From Tsukamurella pulmonis (GTDB lineage: Bacteria > Actinomycetota > Actinomycetes > Mycobacteriales > Mycobacteriaceae), in contig NZ_FNLF01000002.1 of assembly GCF_900103175.1 (NCBI RefSeq), positions 2,246,136-2,310,135 on the forward strand: DNA of 64,000 bases, in the 5' to 3' direction. A model generated the notes under the pieces. That model was given only the letters and a program-made list of their open reading frames with translations, did no database searches and was not told the DNA's origin. The position numbers and the translations under genes were made by a program. Shown piece after piece: positions 18,948 through 27,759 of the stretch; position 1 is the first letter of the stretch, and each line of letters opens with the position of its first letter.

Positions 18948-20057
18948 TCACAGCTCCTTGATCGGGTCGGACGAACGGGGCAGGGACAGCCGGACGCGCC
19001 AGCCGCCGTCCGCCGTGGGCCCGGCGTGCACGGTGCCGCCCGCCTCGGCGGCGCGCTCGCGCATGCCGATGAGCCCCATGCCGGAGCCCCGGGCCCCGCT
19101 CGCCGCACCGCGACCGTTGGTCACGGTCAGCTCGGTGCCGTCGGTGATCGGGACGAGGCGCACCGTGACGGGCGCGCCCCCGGCGTACCGTCGGGCGTTC
19201 GTGATGGCCTCCTGGGCCACCCCCAGGACGGCGCGGCTCTGCGCGTCCGTGACGTCGACCGGCCGGGTCTGCACGGATTCCTCGGGGCCGTTCGCGAGGG
19301 CGGCCAGCGCGGTCGGCAGGTCGACGGTGTCCTCACGCAGGGCGTGGACGGCGCCGCGGGCCTCGGTGACCCCGTTCGCGATGGCGCCGCGGGCGCGCTG
19401 CACGGCGGCGCGGGCGTCGCCGGGGCGGTCGGCCTCGAGCAGGGCGTCGGCGAGCTCGAGCTGCATCCCTGCGCCGGAGAGGGTGTGGGCGAGCACGTCG
19501 TGCAGGTCGCGGGCGATGCGGGCGCGCTCGGCGAGCGCACTACTGCGGGCCTCGGACTCGGCGGTGAGGCGGGACTGCTCCACGAGTTGTTCGAGCGCCC
19601 GGGTGCGCTCGCTGCGGCTGCGTCCGGCGATCCCGGCCCAGACCGTCGCGATGACGGACACGCCGATCCAGATGGCGTTGAAGTCGGTGCGGCCCGTCAG
19701 CGCCGCCGTCGCGGTCACGCTGCCGCCCGCGAGAACGGCGAGCGGAACCGCGATGCGGGAGGGGTGGACGGCGCCGAAATGGACCGTCGAGACATAGAGC
19801 ACGACGCCGAGCCCCGCGTTCGGCTCGATCGCGAACAGCGCGCCCGCGGCGACTGCGGTGATCGCGTCGACGGCGATGCGCAGCGGCTCGGGGAGCCGGT
19901 CCTCGGGGACCCAGCGGACCGCGACGCCGGCGGCGACGAGAGCGAACAGGGCGGCGGTCCACGGCGAATGCCGGTGGAAGTCGAGGGTCGCACCTGCGAC
20001 CACGACGCCCACCGCCGCGATGACGAGCGTGAGCCTCGTCCGGATGCCGTCCAGCAC
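18948..20057 (-). CDS. Two-component sensor histidine kinase (NarL-partner, HisKA_3 type)
   Basis: About 369 residues. The first 150 carry around five or six hydrophobic segments (for example LTLVIAAVGVVVAGATL and IAVPLAVLAGGSVTATAAL) with only short loops, so the signal is probably sensed in the membrane. The HisKA_3 dimerisation helix follows, ERARIARDLHDVLAHTLSG, with the phospho-accepting His near 185. The ATPase domain is short, ending GSGMGLIGMRERAAEAGG and WRVRLSLPR. The start is placed at a GTG with CATCAT 6 bases before it; a GTG 66 bases further upstream is possible but adds a poorly conserved Cys/His-rich leader. It precedes the response regulator gene directly. Confidence 0.9.
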   Translation of the reverse strand: MLDGIRTRLTLVIAAVGVVVAGATLDFHRHSPWTAALFALVAAGVAVRWVPEDRLPEPLRIAVDAITAVAAGALFAIEPNAGLGVVLYVSTVHFGAVHPSRIAVPLAVLAGGSVTATAALTGRTDFNAIWIGVSVIATVWAGIAGRSRSERTRALEQLVEQSRLTAESEARSSALAERARIARDLHDVLAHTLSGAGMQLELADALLEADRPGDARAAVQRARGAIANGVTEARGAVHALREDTVDLPTALAALANGPEESVQTRPVDVTDAQSRAVLGVAQEAITNARRYAGGAPVTVRLVPITDGTELTVTNGRGAASGARGSGMGLIGMRERAAEAGGTVHAGPTADGGWRVRLSLPRSSDPIKEL

Positions 20058-20182
20058 CCGGCAATGATGGCACGCGATCGTGCGCGGTGCTACGGACCGC
20101 CCGGTGTCGGAACGGCGCGGCACGACACCCGACCGGCGGGCGGAGTGCGCAGCGCGTCGGTGGTAGTGGGAAAATGGCTCCC

Positions 20183-21502
20183 ATGTCTACGTCATCGATG
20201 TCCAGTGCCGCCGCCGACCTGACGGTGCACTCGATCATCGATGCCCGTGCGCGGCTCGCCGGGGTGGTGTCGGTGAGCCCGCTGCAGCACTGCGAGCGGC
20301 TCTCCGCGCTGACCGGCGCCAAGGTCTACCTCAAGCGCGAGGACCTGCAGGTCGTGCGCTCGTACAAGATCCGCGGCGCCTACAACCTGATGGCCCAGCT
20401 CACCGACGCCGAGAAGGCGGCCGGCGTGGTGGCCGCCTCGGCCGGCAACCACGCCCAGGGCGTCGCCTTCGCGTGCCGCGCCATGGAGGTGCACGGGCGC
20501 ATCTACGTGCCCACCACCACGCCCAAGCAGAAGCGCGACCGCATCCGCGCGCACGGCGGCCGGTACGTGGAGCTGATCGCCACCGGCGAGACCTACGACG
20601 CCGCGGCCGCCGCCGCGCAGGCCGACGTCGCGTCCACGGGCGCCACCTGGGTGCACGCCTTCGACGACCCCCGCACCACCGCCGGGCAGGGCACCATCGG
20701 CGTCGAACTGGTCGAGCAGCTCGGCGGCGTCCCCGACGTCACCGTCATGCCCGTCGGCGGCGCCGGCTGCTTCGCCGGCGTCACCCGGTACCTGCGTTCG
20801 CAGTCGCCGTCCGCGACGATCGTCGGCGCCGAGCCCGCGGGCGCGCCGTCGCTCGCCCGCGCCCTCGAGAACGGTGGCCCGATCGACCTGCCCACCATCG
20901 ACCCCTTCGTCGACGGTGCCGCCGTCAAGAAGATCGGCGGCATCGGCTACGACGTGGCCGTCTCCGAGGGCGCGCGGGTGTGGCCCGCGCACGAGGTGCG
21001 CGACGTGGCCGCCGCCGAGCTCGGCATCGTCGAGGTGGACGAGGGCGCGATCTGCACCGCGATGCTGGATCTCTACCAGAACGAGGGCGTCATCGCGGAG
21101 CCCGCGGGGGCGCTGTCGGTCGCCGCGCTGGGGCAGCTGCGGCTTGAGCCCGGTTCGACGGTCGTGTGCCTGCTCTCCGGCGGGAACAACGACGTCTCGC
21201 GCTACAACGAGGTGATCGAGCGCTCCCTGGTGCACCAGGGTCTTAAGCACTACTTCCTCGTCGCCTTCCCGCAGGAGCCCGGCGCCCTGCGCCGCTTTCT
21301 CGACGAGGTCCTCGGCCCCGACGACGACGTGACCCTGTTCGAGTACGTCAAGCGCAACAACCGCGACACCGGCGAGGCGCTCGTGGGCATCGAGCTCGGC
21401 ACCGCCGGTGATCTCGGCGCCCTGCTGGAGCGGATGGACTCCTCGCGCCTGCACTGCGAGCGGCTCGAGCCCGGCTCGCCCGCCTACCGCTACCTGACCT
21501 GA
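20183..21502 (+). CDS. ilvA: Threonine ammonia-lyase (biosynthetic threonine dehydratase)
   Basis: PLP enzyme making 2-oxobutanoate from threonine for isoleucine synthesis. KREDLQVVRSYKIRGAYN contains the PLP-binding Lys, SAGNHAQGVAFA is the substrate loop and VGGAGCFAGV the phosphate-binding loop. After about residue 330 a single ACT-like regulatory domain follows (HYFLVAFPQEPGALRRFL), as in the roughly 436-residue Corynebacterium enzyme rather than the 514-residue E. coli one; feedback inhibition by isoleucine is therefore expected. GAAAAT ends 7 bases before the chosen ATG, consistent with a leaderless start; another in-frame ATG lies 9 bases upstream. Confidence 0.95.
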   Translation: MSTSSMSSAAADLTVHSIIDARARLAGVVSVSPLQHCERLSALTGAKVYLKREDLQVVRSYKIRGAYNLMAQLTDAEKAAGVVAASAGNHAQGVAFACRAMEVHGRIYVPTTTPKQKRDRIRAHGGRYVELIATGETYDAAAAAAQADVASTGATWVHAFDDPRTTAGQGTIGVELVEQLGGVPDVTVMPVGGAGCFAGVTRYLRSQSPSATIVGAEPAGAPSLARALENGGPIDLPTIDPFVDGAAVKKIGGIGYDVAVSEGARVWPAHEVRDVAAAELGIVEVDEGAICTAMLDLYQNEGVIAEPAGALSVAALGQLRLEPGSTVVCLLSGGNNDVSRYNEVIERSLVHQGLKHYFLVAFPQEPGALRRFLDEVLGPDDDVTLFEYVKRNNRDTGEALVGIELGTAGDLGALLERMDSSRLHCERLEPGSPAYRYLT

Positions 21503-21530
21503 CGCACGCACGGACGACGCGAGGAGGCCC

Positions 21531-22076
21531 GTGATCCTCAACGATCTGGGAATCACCGTCGGCGAGGCGGCGGACGTCGTCCTCGCCACGGTCGGCATGT
21601 ACGCGACGCTGCTGATCGTCGTGCGCATCCTCGGGCAGCGGGTGCTCGCCAGCATGTCCTCGTTCGATCTCGTGGCCGTGATCGCGTTCGGATCGGTGAT
21701 CGGTCGCGCGGCGTTGGGGGACATGCCGAGACTCGGGAGCGGCGTCGTCGCTCTGGTCACCCTGATCGTCATCCAGGCGATGCTGGGGCTCGCACGGCGC
21801 ACCCGGTTCGGCGAGCGGTTGGTGACGAATCGGCCGGTTCTGCTCATGGCAGGGCCCGAGATCCTCGAGGACCGGCTCGCGAAGACGCACGTGTCGCGTT
21901 CGGATCTGCTCACCCACCTCCGACAGGCCGGAGTACGGGATCGCTCGGAGGTGGCGGCCGTCGTCCTGGAGTCGCGCGGCTCCCTGAGCGTGATCCGCGC
22001 CGGGGCCCCGATCGCGCCGGAGCTGCTCGACGGGGTGGTCGTTGCCGAGGCGATCACCGGGCGGGGGCGCGCCTGA
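21531..22076 (+). CDS. DUF421 family membrane protein (YetF-like)
   Basis: A 181-residue protein with three N-terminal hydrophobic segments (LATVGMYATLLIVVRIL, MSSFDLVAVIAFGSVIG, GVVALVTLIVIQAMLGL) and a C-terminal soluble domain. ILGQRVLASMSSFDLV and FGSVIGRAAL match the conserved motif of DUF421/YetF proteins, and the C-terminal part (TRPVLL-type, HVSRSDLLTHLRQAGV) is the known soluble domain. Function of the family is not settled. The GTG start has a strong ribosome binding site (GAGGAGG), and the gene follows ilvA by 28 bases, so cotranscription is likely. Confidence 0.85.
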   Translation: MILNDLGITVGEAADVVLATVGMYATLLIVVRILGQRVLASMSSFDLVAVIAFGSVIGRAALGDMPRLGSGVVALVTLIVIQAMLGLARRTRFGERLVTNRPVLLMAGPEILEDRLAKTHVSRSDLLTHLRQAGVRDRSEVAAVVLESRGSLSVIRAGAPIAPELLDGVVVAEAITGRGRA

Positions 22077-22082
22077 CCGAGG

Positions 22083-22586
22083 TCAGGCGACCGGAACGGC
22101 GGTCTGCTGCGCGCGGTGCGCGGCCACGCGCTGCTGGAGGAACCACTGCTGCGCGTAGAGGGTGATGCCGATGAACAGCATCGTCGTGACGCCGGCGAAG
22201 CCGCGGCCGGTGTGGTCGCCCATCGCGAGGGGGACCAGCACGTCGACGCCCACGTGCAGCGCGATCGCCACGATCCACAGGCCGATGGTGGCGGCGGTGC
22301 CCTGGCGCAGGTACCGGCCGTCGGGGCCGGGGAAGACCTTGGTGGTCAGCGCCCGCGGGTAGGCGAGGGCGACGGCGATGATCAGGCCGATGACCGCGGC
22401 CACCACGTGGCCGGCACCGACGTCGCCGCCGTTCGCCACGTACTGGACCGTCTGGTAGAGGCCGACGGCGGCCAGGACCAGCGCGATGCGGGCTGTCTTG
22501 TCCTTGAGCGGCCGGGCCTGCAGCTGGCGGTAGAAGATCCAGCCGATGGCGAGGACGGAGATGACGGCGATGGTGGCTGTGTTCAT
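22083..22586 (-). CDS. Uncharacterised integral membrane protein
   Basis: 167 residues with about five hydrophobic segments: IAVISVLAIGWIFY, IALVLAAVGLYQTVQYV, VVAAVIGLIIAVALAYP, ATIGLWIVAIALHVGVDVLV and FAGVTTMLFIGITLYAQQWF. The basic loop QLQARPLKDKTAR between the first two segments should be cytoplasmic. I do not recognise a named function. The ATG has CACAGT ending 7 bases before it, the leaderless pattern. A longer upstream frame exists but is a basic, low-complexity stretch and overlaps the divergent gene. Gene is divergent from the PPOX protein gene and convergent with the DUF421 gene. Confidence 0.75.
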   Translation of the reverse strand: MNTATIAVISVLAIGWIFYRQLQARPLKDKTARIALVLAAVGLYQTVQYVANGGDVGAGHVVAAVIGLIIAVALAYPRALTTKVFPGPDGRYLRQGTAATIGLWIVAIALHVGVDVLVPLAMGDHTGRGFAGVTTMLFIGITLYAQQWFLQQRVAAHRAQQTAVPVA

Positions 22587-22665
22587 GGCGATCACTGTGC
22601 CGCGATCACGCCCCCGGCGGATCGACCGACGGGTGGAGATCCGGGTGGAGACGTAGCCTCGTCCC

Positions 22666-23097
22666 ATGCAGATCAGCGAGAACCTGACGCCCGCCGTCGT
22701 CGACTTCCTCTCCGCGGGAACGCGGACCGGGCACCTGAGCTACCTCGCCCGCGACGGACGCCCGCTGACGGCGCCCGTCTGGTTCGTGATCGACGACGGG
22801 GCCCTCGTCTTCGCCACCGGCCGGGACACGTCGAAGGGGCGGCTGCTGGCGAAGGACCCGCGGGTCGCGGTCTCGGTGGACCTGCAGGAGCCGCCCTACG
22901 CCTTCGCACAGGTCCAGGGGATCGCGGAGTTCGTCGACGACCCCGACTACCTGCTGACGATCTGCACCGCGTGCGGCGTCCGCTACATGGGCGCCGAGCG
23001 CGGCGAGGAGTTCGGCCGCCGCAACGCCGTGCCGGAGGAGATCGTCGTGCGCGTGCGCCCGACCCGCGTGCTCTTCAACGGCGACGTGACGGCCTAG
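22666..23097 (+). CDS. PPOX class (pyridoxamine 5'-phosphate oxidase-like) flavin/F420-binding protein
   Basis: A 143-residue split-barrel protein. RTGHLSYLARDGRPLTAPVWFVI and LVFATGRDTSKGRLLAKDPRVAVSVD match the flavin/deazaflavin-binding PPOX family, whose actinobacterial members (TIGR03618-type) often use F420H2 to reduce small substrates. The substrate is not evident. TAGCCT ends exactly 6 bases before the ATG, a leaderless pattern. It lies beside two LLM genes, one of which resembles F420-dependent LLM enzymes, a grouping that fits a flavin/F420 redox cluster. Confidence 0.85.
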   Translation: MQISENLTPAVVDFLSAGTRTGHLSYLARDGRPLTAPVWFVIDDGALVFATGRDTSKGRLLAKDPRVAVSVDLQEPPYAFAQVQGIAEFVDDPDYLLTICTACGVRYMGAERGEEFGRRNAVPEEIVVRVRPTRVLFNGDVTA

Positions 23098-23100
23098 ACC

Positions 23101-24126
23101 TCAGAACAACTCGTCGACGGCGTCCTTGATCAGCTCCAGACTGCGCGTGCGCTCGGCGAGGCCGGGGAGCATGCCGGAGACCATCAGCTCCTGCGGCTGC
23201 GTGCGGACCAGCAGCTCGCGCAGCTCGTCGCGCACCGTCTCCTGCGAGCCGACGATCCACGCCGACGTCGTCGGTGCGATCGCATGCTCCTGCTCGGGCG
23301 TGAGCGGCTGCGCCGCGGCCTGATCGTAGGTCAGCATCCGGCCGGGATTGCCGGTGCGCACCCGGTACATCGACGCCTTCGCCGGGCCGGCCAGGCGCTG
23401 CGCCTCCTCGTCGGTGTCCGCGGCGATCACGGTGATCGTCAGCATCGCGTTCGGTGCGTCGAGATCGCCGGGGCGGAAGGTCTCGCGGTACTCGGCGAGC
23501 GCGGGCAGCGTCGCCTGCGGCGCGAAGTGCCGCGCGAAGGCGAACGGGAGCCCCAGCAGGCCGGCGAGCTTGGCGCTGAAGGTCGATGAGCCCAGCAGCC
23601 ACATCTGGGGATGCGCGCCGACGCCGGGCGTCGCGGTGATCGCTGCGTAGGGGTGATCGGCGGGGAAGTCGTCGCGCAGGAAGGCCCGCAGATGCGCCAG
23701 CGCCTGGGGGAAGTCGTCGACCGACTCGCTGACCCTGCCGCCGCGCAGCGCGTGCGCGGTGAGCTGATCGGTGCCGGGGGCGCGACCGATACCGAGGTCG
23801 ATGCGGTCGGGGTACAGGGCGTCGAGCGTGCCGAACTGCTCGGCGACGACGAGCGGCTGGTGGTTCGGCAGCATCACGCCGCCGGAGCCCACCCGGATCG
23901 TCTCGGTCGCCGCGGCGATCTGCCCGATGAGCACGGCGGGCGACGAGCTGGCGATACCGGGCATCGAGTGGTGCTCGGCCACCCAGACCCGCTCGTAGCC
24001 GAGACGTTCGGCCGCCTGCGCCGTCGCGACGGTGTCGCGGAGGGCGTCACCGAAGGACGCACCGTCGACGACGGGGGCGAGGTCGAGTAGGGACAGGCGA
24101 GGGCGGGGGAAGGGTGCTTCGGTCAC
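23101..24126 (-). CDS. LLM class flavin-dependent oxidoreductase (MsnO8-like)
   Basis: A 341-residue luciferase-like protein with [44 protein letters not shown] and [42 protein letters not shown] in segments, close to the product of 10443-11471. The start is set at the GTG giving [14 protein letters not shown]; an ATG 33 bases upstream lies inside the loop of a long hairpin, so it is unlikely. The gene is downstream of another LLM gene on the same strand but the hairpin at 24140-24174 separates them. Confidence 0.88.
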   Translation of the reverse strand: MTEAPFPRPRLSLLDLAPVVDGASFGDALRDTVATAQAAERLGYERVWVAEHHSMPGIASSSPAVLIGQIAAATETIRVGSGGVMLPNHQPLVVAEQFGTLDALYPDRIDLGIGRAPGTDQLTAHALRGGRVSESVDDFPQALAHLRAFLRDDFPADHPYAAITATPGVGAHPQMWLLGSSTFSAKLAGLLGLPFAFARHFAPQATLPALAEYRETFRPGDLDAPNAMLTITVIAADTDEEAQRLAGPAKASMYRVRTGNPGRMLTYDQAAAQPLTPEQEHAIAPTTSAWIVGSQETVRDELRELLVRTQPQELMVSGMLPGLAERTRSLELIKDAVDELF

Positions 24127-24139
24127 AGAAGGGACAACC

Positions 24140-24174
24140 GGGGGCGGCCCGGAAAACATTCCCGGACCGCCCCC
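24140..24174 (-). terminator. Hairpin between two LLM genes, candidate terminator
   Basis: Inverted repeat with arms 24140-24152 and 24162-24174: 12 of 13 positions pair, G+C-rich, with a 9-base loop. It follows the stop of the gene at 24195-25235 and precedes the start of the next gene. There is no T-run after it on either strand, so it fits the U-poor hairpins often seen in high-G+C actinobacteria. Confidence 0.6.
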
Positions 24175-24194
24175 CGTGTGTCCTCCGACAGCCG

Positions 24195-25235
24195 TCAGAT
24201 CAGCTCGCGCAGCGCCTCCACCTGCTTCACGCGGCCGGCCGCGTCCTCGGCGATCGGCACGACGTTCAGGACGGTGGCGCCGGCCTCGGCGAACGCGGCG
24301 ACCCGCTCCTTGACGTAGCCCTTCGGGCCGATCAGCGACACGCTGCGGGCCAGCTCGTCCGGCACGGCCTCCACCGCGGCGGCCTTGTCGCCGCCCAGGT
24401 ACAGCTCCTGGATCCGGTCGGCCTCGGCGCCGTACCCGTAGTTGGTGGCCAGGGTGTGATAGAAGTTCTTGCCCTTGGCGCCCATGCCGCCGATGTAGAG
24501 CGCGAGGTGCGGCTTGACGAACCCGAGCAGGTGATCGACGTTCTCGCCGATCGCGAGCGCGGGGCCGGCGTAGACGTCGAGTTCGCCAAGCGCGGGATCG
24601 CGCTTGGCCTTGCCCTCGGCGACGGCGTCGCCCCACACGTCCTTCGCCTTCTCCGGCAGGAAGAAGATCGGCTGCCACCCCTCGGCGACCTCGGCGGCCA
24701 GCGCCACGTTCTTCTGGCCGAGCGCGGCGAGCAGGACCGGAATGCGCTCGCGCACAGGGTGGTTGATCAGCTTGAGGGGCTTGCCCAGGCCCGTTCCGCC
24801 GTCCTCCGCGGTGAGCGGCATCTGGTAGAACTTGCCGCGGTGCTCGAGGCGCTCGCGGCGCCACACCTGGCGGCAGATCTCGATGATCTCGCGGGTGCGG
24901 CCGATCGGTGCGTCGTACTTCACGCCGTGGAAGCCCTCGATCACCTGCGGGCCCGAGGCGCCGAGGCCGAGGATGAACCGGCCGTCGGAGACGTTGTCCA
25001 GGCCCGCGGCGGTCATCGCCGTCAGCGTGGGCGTGCGGGTGTAGATCTGCAGGATGCCGGACGCCAGCTGCACGCGCTCCGTCTTGGCGGCGAGGTAGCC
25101 CAGCGCGCTCACCGCGTCGAACGAGTACGCCTCGGGGACGAAGACGATGTCCAGTCCCGCCCGCTCCAGGTCGAGGACCTCGTCGGCCGTGGCCTTGAAC
25201 CCGTCCGTGTAGTTGATGCCCAATCCGATTCGCAT
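24195..25235 (-). CDS. LLM class oxidoreductase, probably F420-dependent
   Basis: A 346-residue protein starting [20 protein letters not shown]. The pattern [35 protein letters not shown] (read as the family's first three strands), [32 protein letters not shown], and [21 protein letters not shown] is characteristic of the actinobacterial F420-dependent LLM group found in mycobacteria. Cofactor assignment is by family resemblance. The ATG was chosen because conservation begins there; the longer upstream frame (up to 25370) would overlap treZ. Confidence 0.88.
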   Translation of the reverse strand: MRIGLGINYTDGFKATADEVLDLERAGLDIVFVPEAYSFDAVSALGYLAAKTERVQLASGILQIYTRTPTLTAMTAAGLDNVSDGRFILGLGASGPQVIEGFHGVKYDAPIGRTREIIEICRQVWRRERLEHRGKFYQMPLTAEDGGTGLGKPLKLINHPVRERIPVLLAALGQKNVALAAEVAEGWQPIFFLPEKAKDVWGDAVAEGKAKRDPALGELDVYAGPALAIGENVDHLLGFVKPHLALYIGGMGAKGKNFYHTLATNYGYGAEADRIQELYLGGDKAAAVEAVPDELARSVSLIGPKGYVKERVAAFAEAGATVLNVVPIAEDAAGRVKQVEALRELI

Positions 25236-25291
25236 ACGCGCAAGGTTCTCACAAAGCAACCGCTTAGCGACAGAGTGCCCGGGGATTGTGG

Positions 25292-27028
25292 TCAGGTTCC
25301 GCGGCGCAGGACGACGAAGGAGTGGCCCGGCACAGTCGTGGTGGCGCCCTGGGGCGACGGCGGCTCCCACGCGAGGACCTCGTCGCCGGAGAACGGTGCG
25401 GTGACCGGCGCGGGGGAGAAGTTCACGAGCAGTGTCAGTGCGCCGCGGTGCACCGCGAACCAGGTGGCCTCGCCCGGATGGTCACAGCCGACGGTGCGCA
25501 GATCGTCGTCGGCGAGGCCGGGGTCGTGGCGCAGTGCGATGAGGTCGCGGTACGTCGCCGACAGTCGCGCGTGGCCGGGGCGCGCCGGCTCGGACCAATC
25601 CAGGTGCGACACGGCGAAGGTATCGGGATCCTGCGGGTCGGGCACCTCGCCCGGAGGCCAGCCGTGCTCCGCGAACTCCGCCGTGCGGCCCTCCGCGGTG
25701 GCGCGGGCGAGCTCGGGCTCGGGGTGGCTGGTGAAGAACCGGAACGGGGTCCGCGCGCCCCACTCCTCGCCCATGAACAGCATGGGCGTGAACGCGGAGA
25801 ACAGCACCAGCGCGGCCCTCACGGCGAGTTGCCCGGCGGTCAGGTACGCCGACGGACGGTCGCCCCGCGCCCGGTTGCCCACCTGGTCGTGCGTGCAGGT
25901 GTAGGCGAGCAGCTGCGACGGTGCCACCCGGTCGGGATCGATCCGCTGGCCGTGGACACGGCCGCGGAACGAGCTGTACGTGCCGGCGTGGAAGAAGCCC
26001 TCGGTGAGGACGGTCGCGAGGCATTCGGGGCTGCCGAAATCGGCGTAGTAGCCCTGGCGCTCGCCGGAGACGATCGTGTGGATCGCATGGTGCACGTCGT
26101 CGTTCCACTGCGCGGCGAGCCCGTATCCGCCGTGCGCCGCCGGGGTCACCAGGCGCGGGTCGTTGAGGTCGGACTCCGCGATGAGGGCCAGCGGGCGGCC
26201 GAGTTCCACGGAGAGCTCCGCGGTCAGCGCGGCGGCGTCCTGGAGGATGTGCCGGTCCGCGTGGTCGACGAGGGCGTGCACCGCGTCGAGCCGGAGTCCG
26301 TCCACGCCGTAGCGGCGCAGCCACCAGGCGATGTCGTCGAGGAGGAACCGCCGCACCTCGGCGCTGCCCTCGCCGGAGAGGTTGATCGTGTTGCCCCAGG
26401 GGTTCGCGCCGTCGCTCTCGTACGGGCCGAACCGGCCGAGGTAGTTGCCCGACGGACCCAGGTGGTTGTGCACGACGTCGAGCAGGACGCCGAGGCCCAG
26501 GCGATGCGCCGCGGCGATGAAGCGCTCCAGCCCCGACGGTCCGCCGTACGGTTCGTGCACGGCGAACCACCCGACACCGTCGTAGCCCCAGCCGTGCGCG
26601 CCGTTGAACGCGTTGACCGGCATCACCTGGACGAAACCGACGCCGAGGTCGCGCAGGTACGGGAGCCGCTCGATCGCGGCGTCGAACGTGCCCTCCGGGG
26701 TGAACGTGCCGATGTGCAGCTCGTAGACGACGGCGCCGCGCAGCGCGCGCCCCGACCACCGCGGGGCGTCGGACTCGGCGATCAGCGCCGAAGGACCGTG
26801 CACCCCGTCGGGTTGGTGGGGTGAGCGCGGATCGGGGAGCACCGTCTCGTCGTCATCGAGCAGGTAGCCGTACCGCGCACCGGGCTCCGCCGGGAGGGTG
26901 ATCCGCCACCAGTCGTCGGCACCGCGGACCATCGAGTGCGTCGCGCCGTCGAGCCAGAGGCGGACCCGGTGCGGCCGCGGCGCCCACACCTCGAAGGCGT
27001 GGTCGGCGGCGACGGGCGAGGTGGGCAT
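25292..27028 (-). CDS. treZ: Malto-oligosyltrehalose trehalohydrolase
   Basis: TreZ releases trehalose from the maltooligosyltrehalose made by TreY. The 578-residue GH13 enzyme has an N-terminal carbohydrate-binding domain (FEVWAPRPHRVRLWLDG, about 12-95) and the barrel motifs VLLDVVHNHLGPSGNY, GLRLDAVHAL (nucleophile Asp), LIAESDLNDPR (acid/base Glu) and a C-terminal beta domain. Normal length. Minus-strand TATCGT lies 9 bases before the ATG. It follows an unrecognised gene by 18 bases; treY is one gene further upstream on the same strand. TreX, which debranches glycogen in the classical operon, is not next to it. Confidence 0.96.
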   Translation of the reverse strand: MPTSPVAADHAFEVWAPRPHRVRLWLDGATHSMVRGADDWWRITLPAEPGARYGYLLDDDETVLPDPRSPHQPDGVHGPSALIAESDAPRWSGRALRGAVVYELHIGTFTPEGTFDAAIERLPYLRDLGVGFVQVMPVNAFNGAHGWGYDGVGWFAVHEPYGGPSGLERFIAAAHRLGLGVLLDVVHNHLGPSGNYLGRFGPYESDGANPWGNTINLSGEGSAEVRRFLLDDIAWWLRRYGVDGLRLDAVHALVDHADRHILQDAAALTAELSVELGRPLALIAESDLNDPRLVTPAAHGGYGLAAQWNDDVHHAIHTIVSGERQGYYADFGSPECLATVLTEGFFHAGTYSSFRGRVHGQRIDPDRVAPSQLLAYTCTHDQVGNRARGDRPSAYLTAGQLAVRAALVLFSAFTPMLFMGEEWGARTPFRFFTSHPEPELARATAEGRTAEFAEHGWPPGEVPDPQDPDTFAVSHLDWSEPARPGHARLSATYRDLIALRHDPGLADDDLRTVGCDHPGEATWFAVHRGALTLLVNFSPAPVTAPFSGDEVLAWEPPSPQGATTTVPGHSFVVLRRGT

Positions 27029-27046
27029 CGGTTCGCAACGATAGCG

Positions 27047-27724
27047 TCAGTGCAGGCTCTCCCACTCCGCGGTCCGGGCGCGGTGCAGTTCGATCGCTGC
27101 GAGCGCCGACTCCGCCGTCGCGTGCCGGCCGCCGGTGATGCACCCGATGGGCCGGAAGTCGTGCTGATCCAGCGAGCGGAAGCGCCAGACCTCGTCCAGC
27201 GAGTGGGTGCACACGTGGGTGGTGAGCGTGACCTCGGCCGGCACATCGAGGCAGGCGCTGGCGTCCTCGGCGAAGATCTCCGCGAAGGTGCGCTCGCCGA
27301 GGCGGACGTAGAGCGTGTCGCTCATCGGCACCTCGGAGAGCACCGTGCGATCGCCCGCGAGGATGAGCCGGTCGTGGATCTCCGCGGTGAGTTCCCACGC
27401 CGAGGCCATCCCGGCGCAGCGGATCAGCAGGTGGGCCACCTCCTCCGCATCCTCCAGCAGCCCGAGGATCGAGTTGCGGCCCTCGCGCAACGCGCGCACC
27501 TCGATGGCGCCGCCGGGCAGCCGCTGCGCGGTGAGCCGCGACGTGCCGGCGACCATGACCAGGCGGCCGGTGGGCAGGAGATCGGCCGGGAGGCCGTGCT
27601 CCCGCAGCGATTCCGCGACCCGCGCCAGCGACGAGGCGCGGATCCGGTTGCCGCTGACGCCGGCGCGCGCGGTGGCGGACTGGACGAGTGCCGTGGTGAG
27701 CGGCCGCGGGGTTTCGCTGTTCAT
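27047..27724 (-). CDS. Uncharacterised protein encoded between treY and treZ
   Basis: A 225-residue soluble protein I do not recognise. No signal peptide or membrane segment is visible. The middle holds a predicted alpha/beta region (RLVMVAGTSRLTAQRLPGGAI; ILGLLEDAEEVAHLLIRCAGM) and the C-terminal part a Cys/His-containing strand pair (VTLTTHVCTHSLDEVWRF, IGCITGGRHATAES). Codon bias is like its neighbours. CACACT ends 7 bases before the ATG, which suggests its own leaderless transcript. The open frame continues upstream through treY in another phase, but conservation-like composition starts at this ATG. Position inside the trehalose locus suggests, but does not prove, a linked role. Confidence 0.8.
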   Translation of the reverse strand: MNSETPRPLTTALVQSATARAGVSGNRIRASSLARVAESLREHGLPADLLPTGRLVMVAGTSRLTAQRLPGGAIEVRALREGRNSILGLLEDAEEVAHLLIRCAGMASAWELTAEIHDRLILAGDRTVLSEVPMSDTLYVRLGERTFAEIFAEDASACLDVPAEVTLTTHVCTHSLDEVWRFRSLDQHDFRPIGCITGGRHATAESALAAIELHRARTAEWESLH

Positions 27725-27759
27725 GTCCGCAAGTGTGCGCGGACCCACTGACAAGTTTT

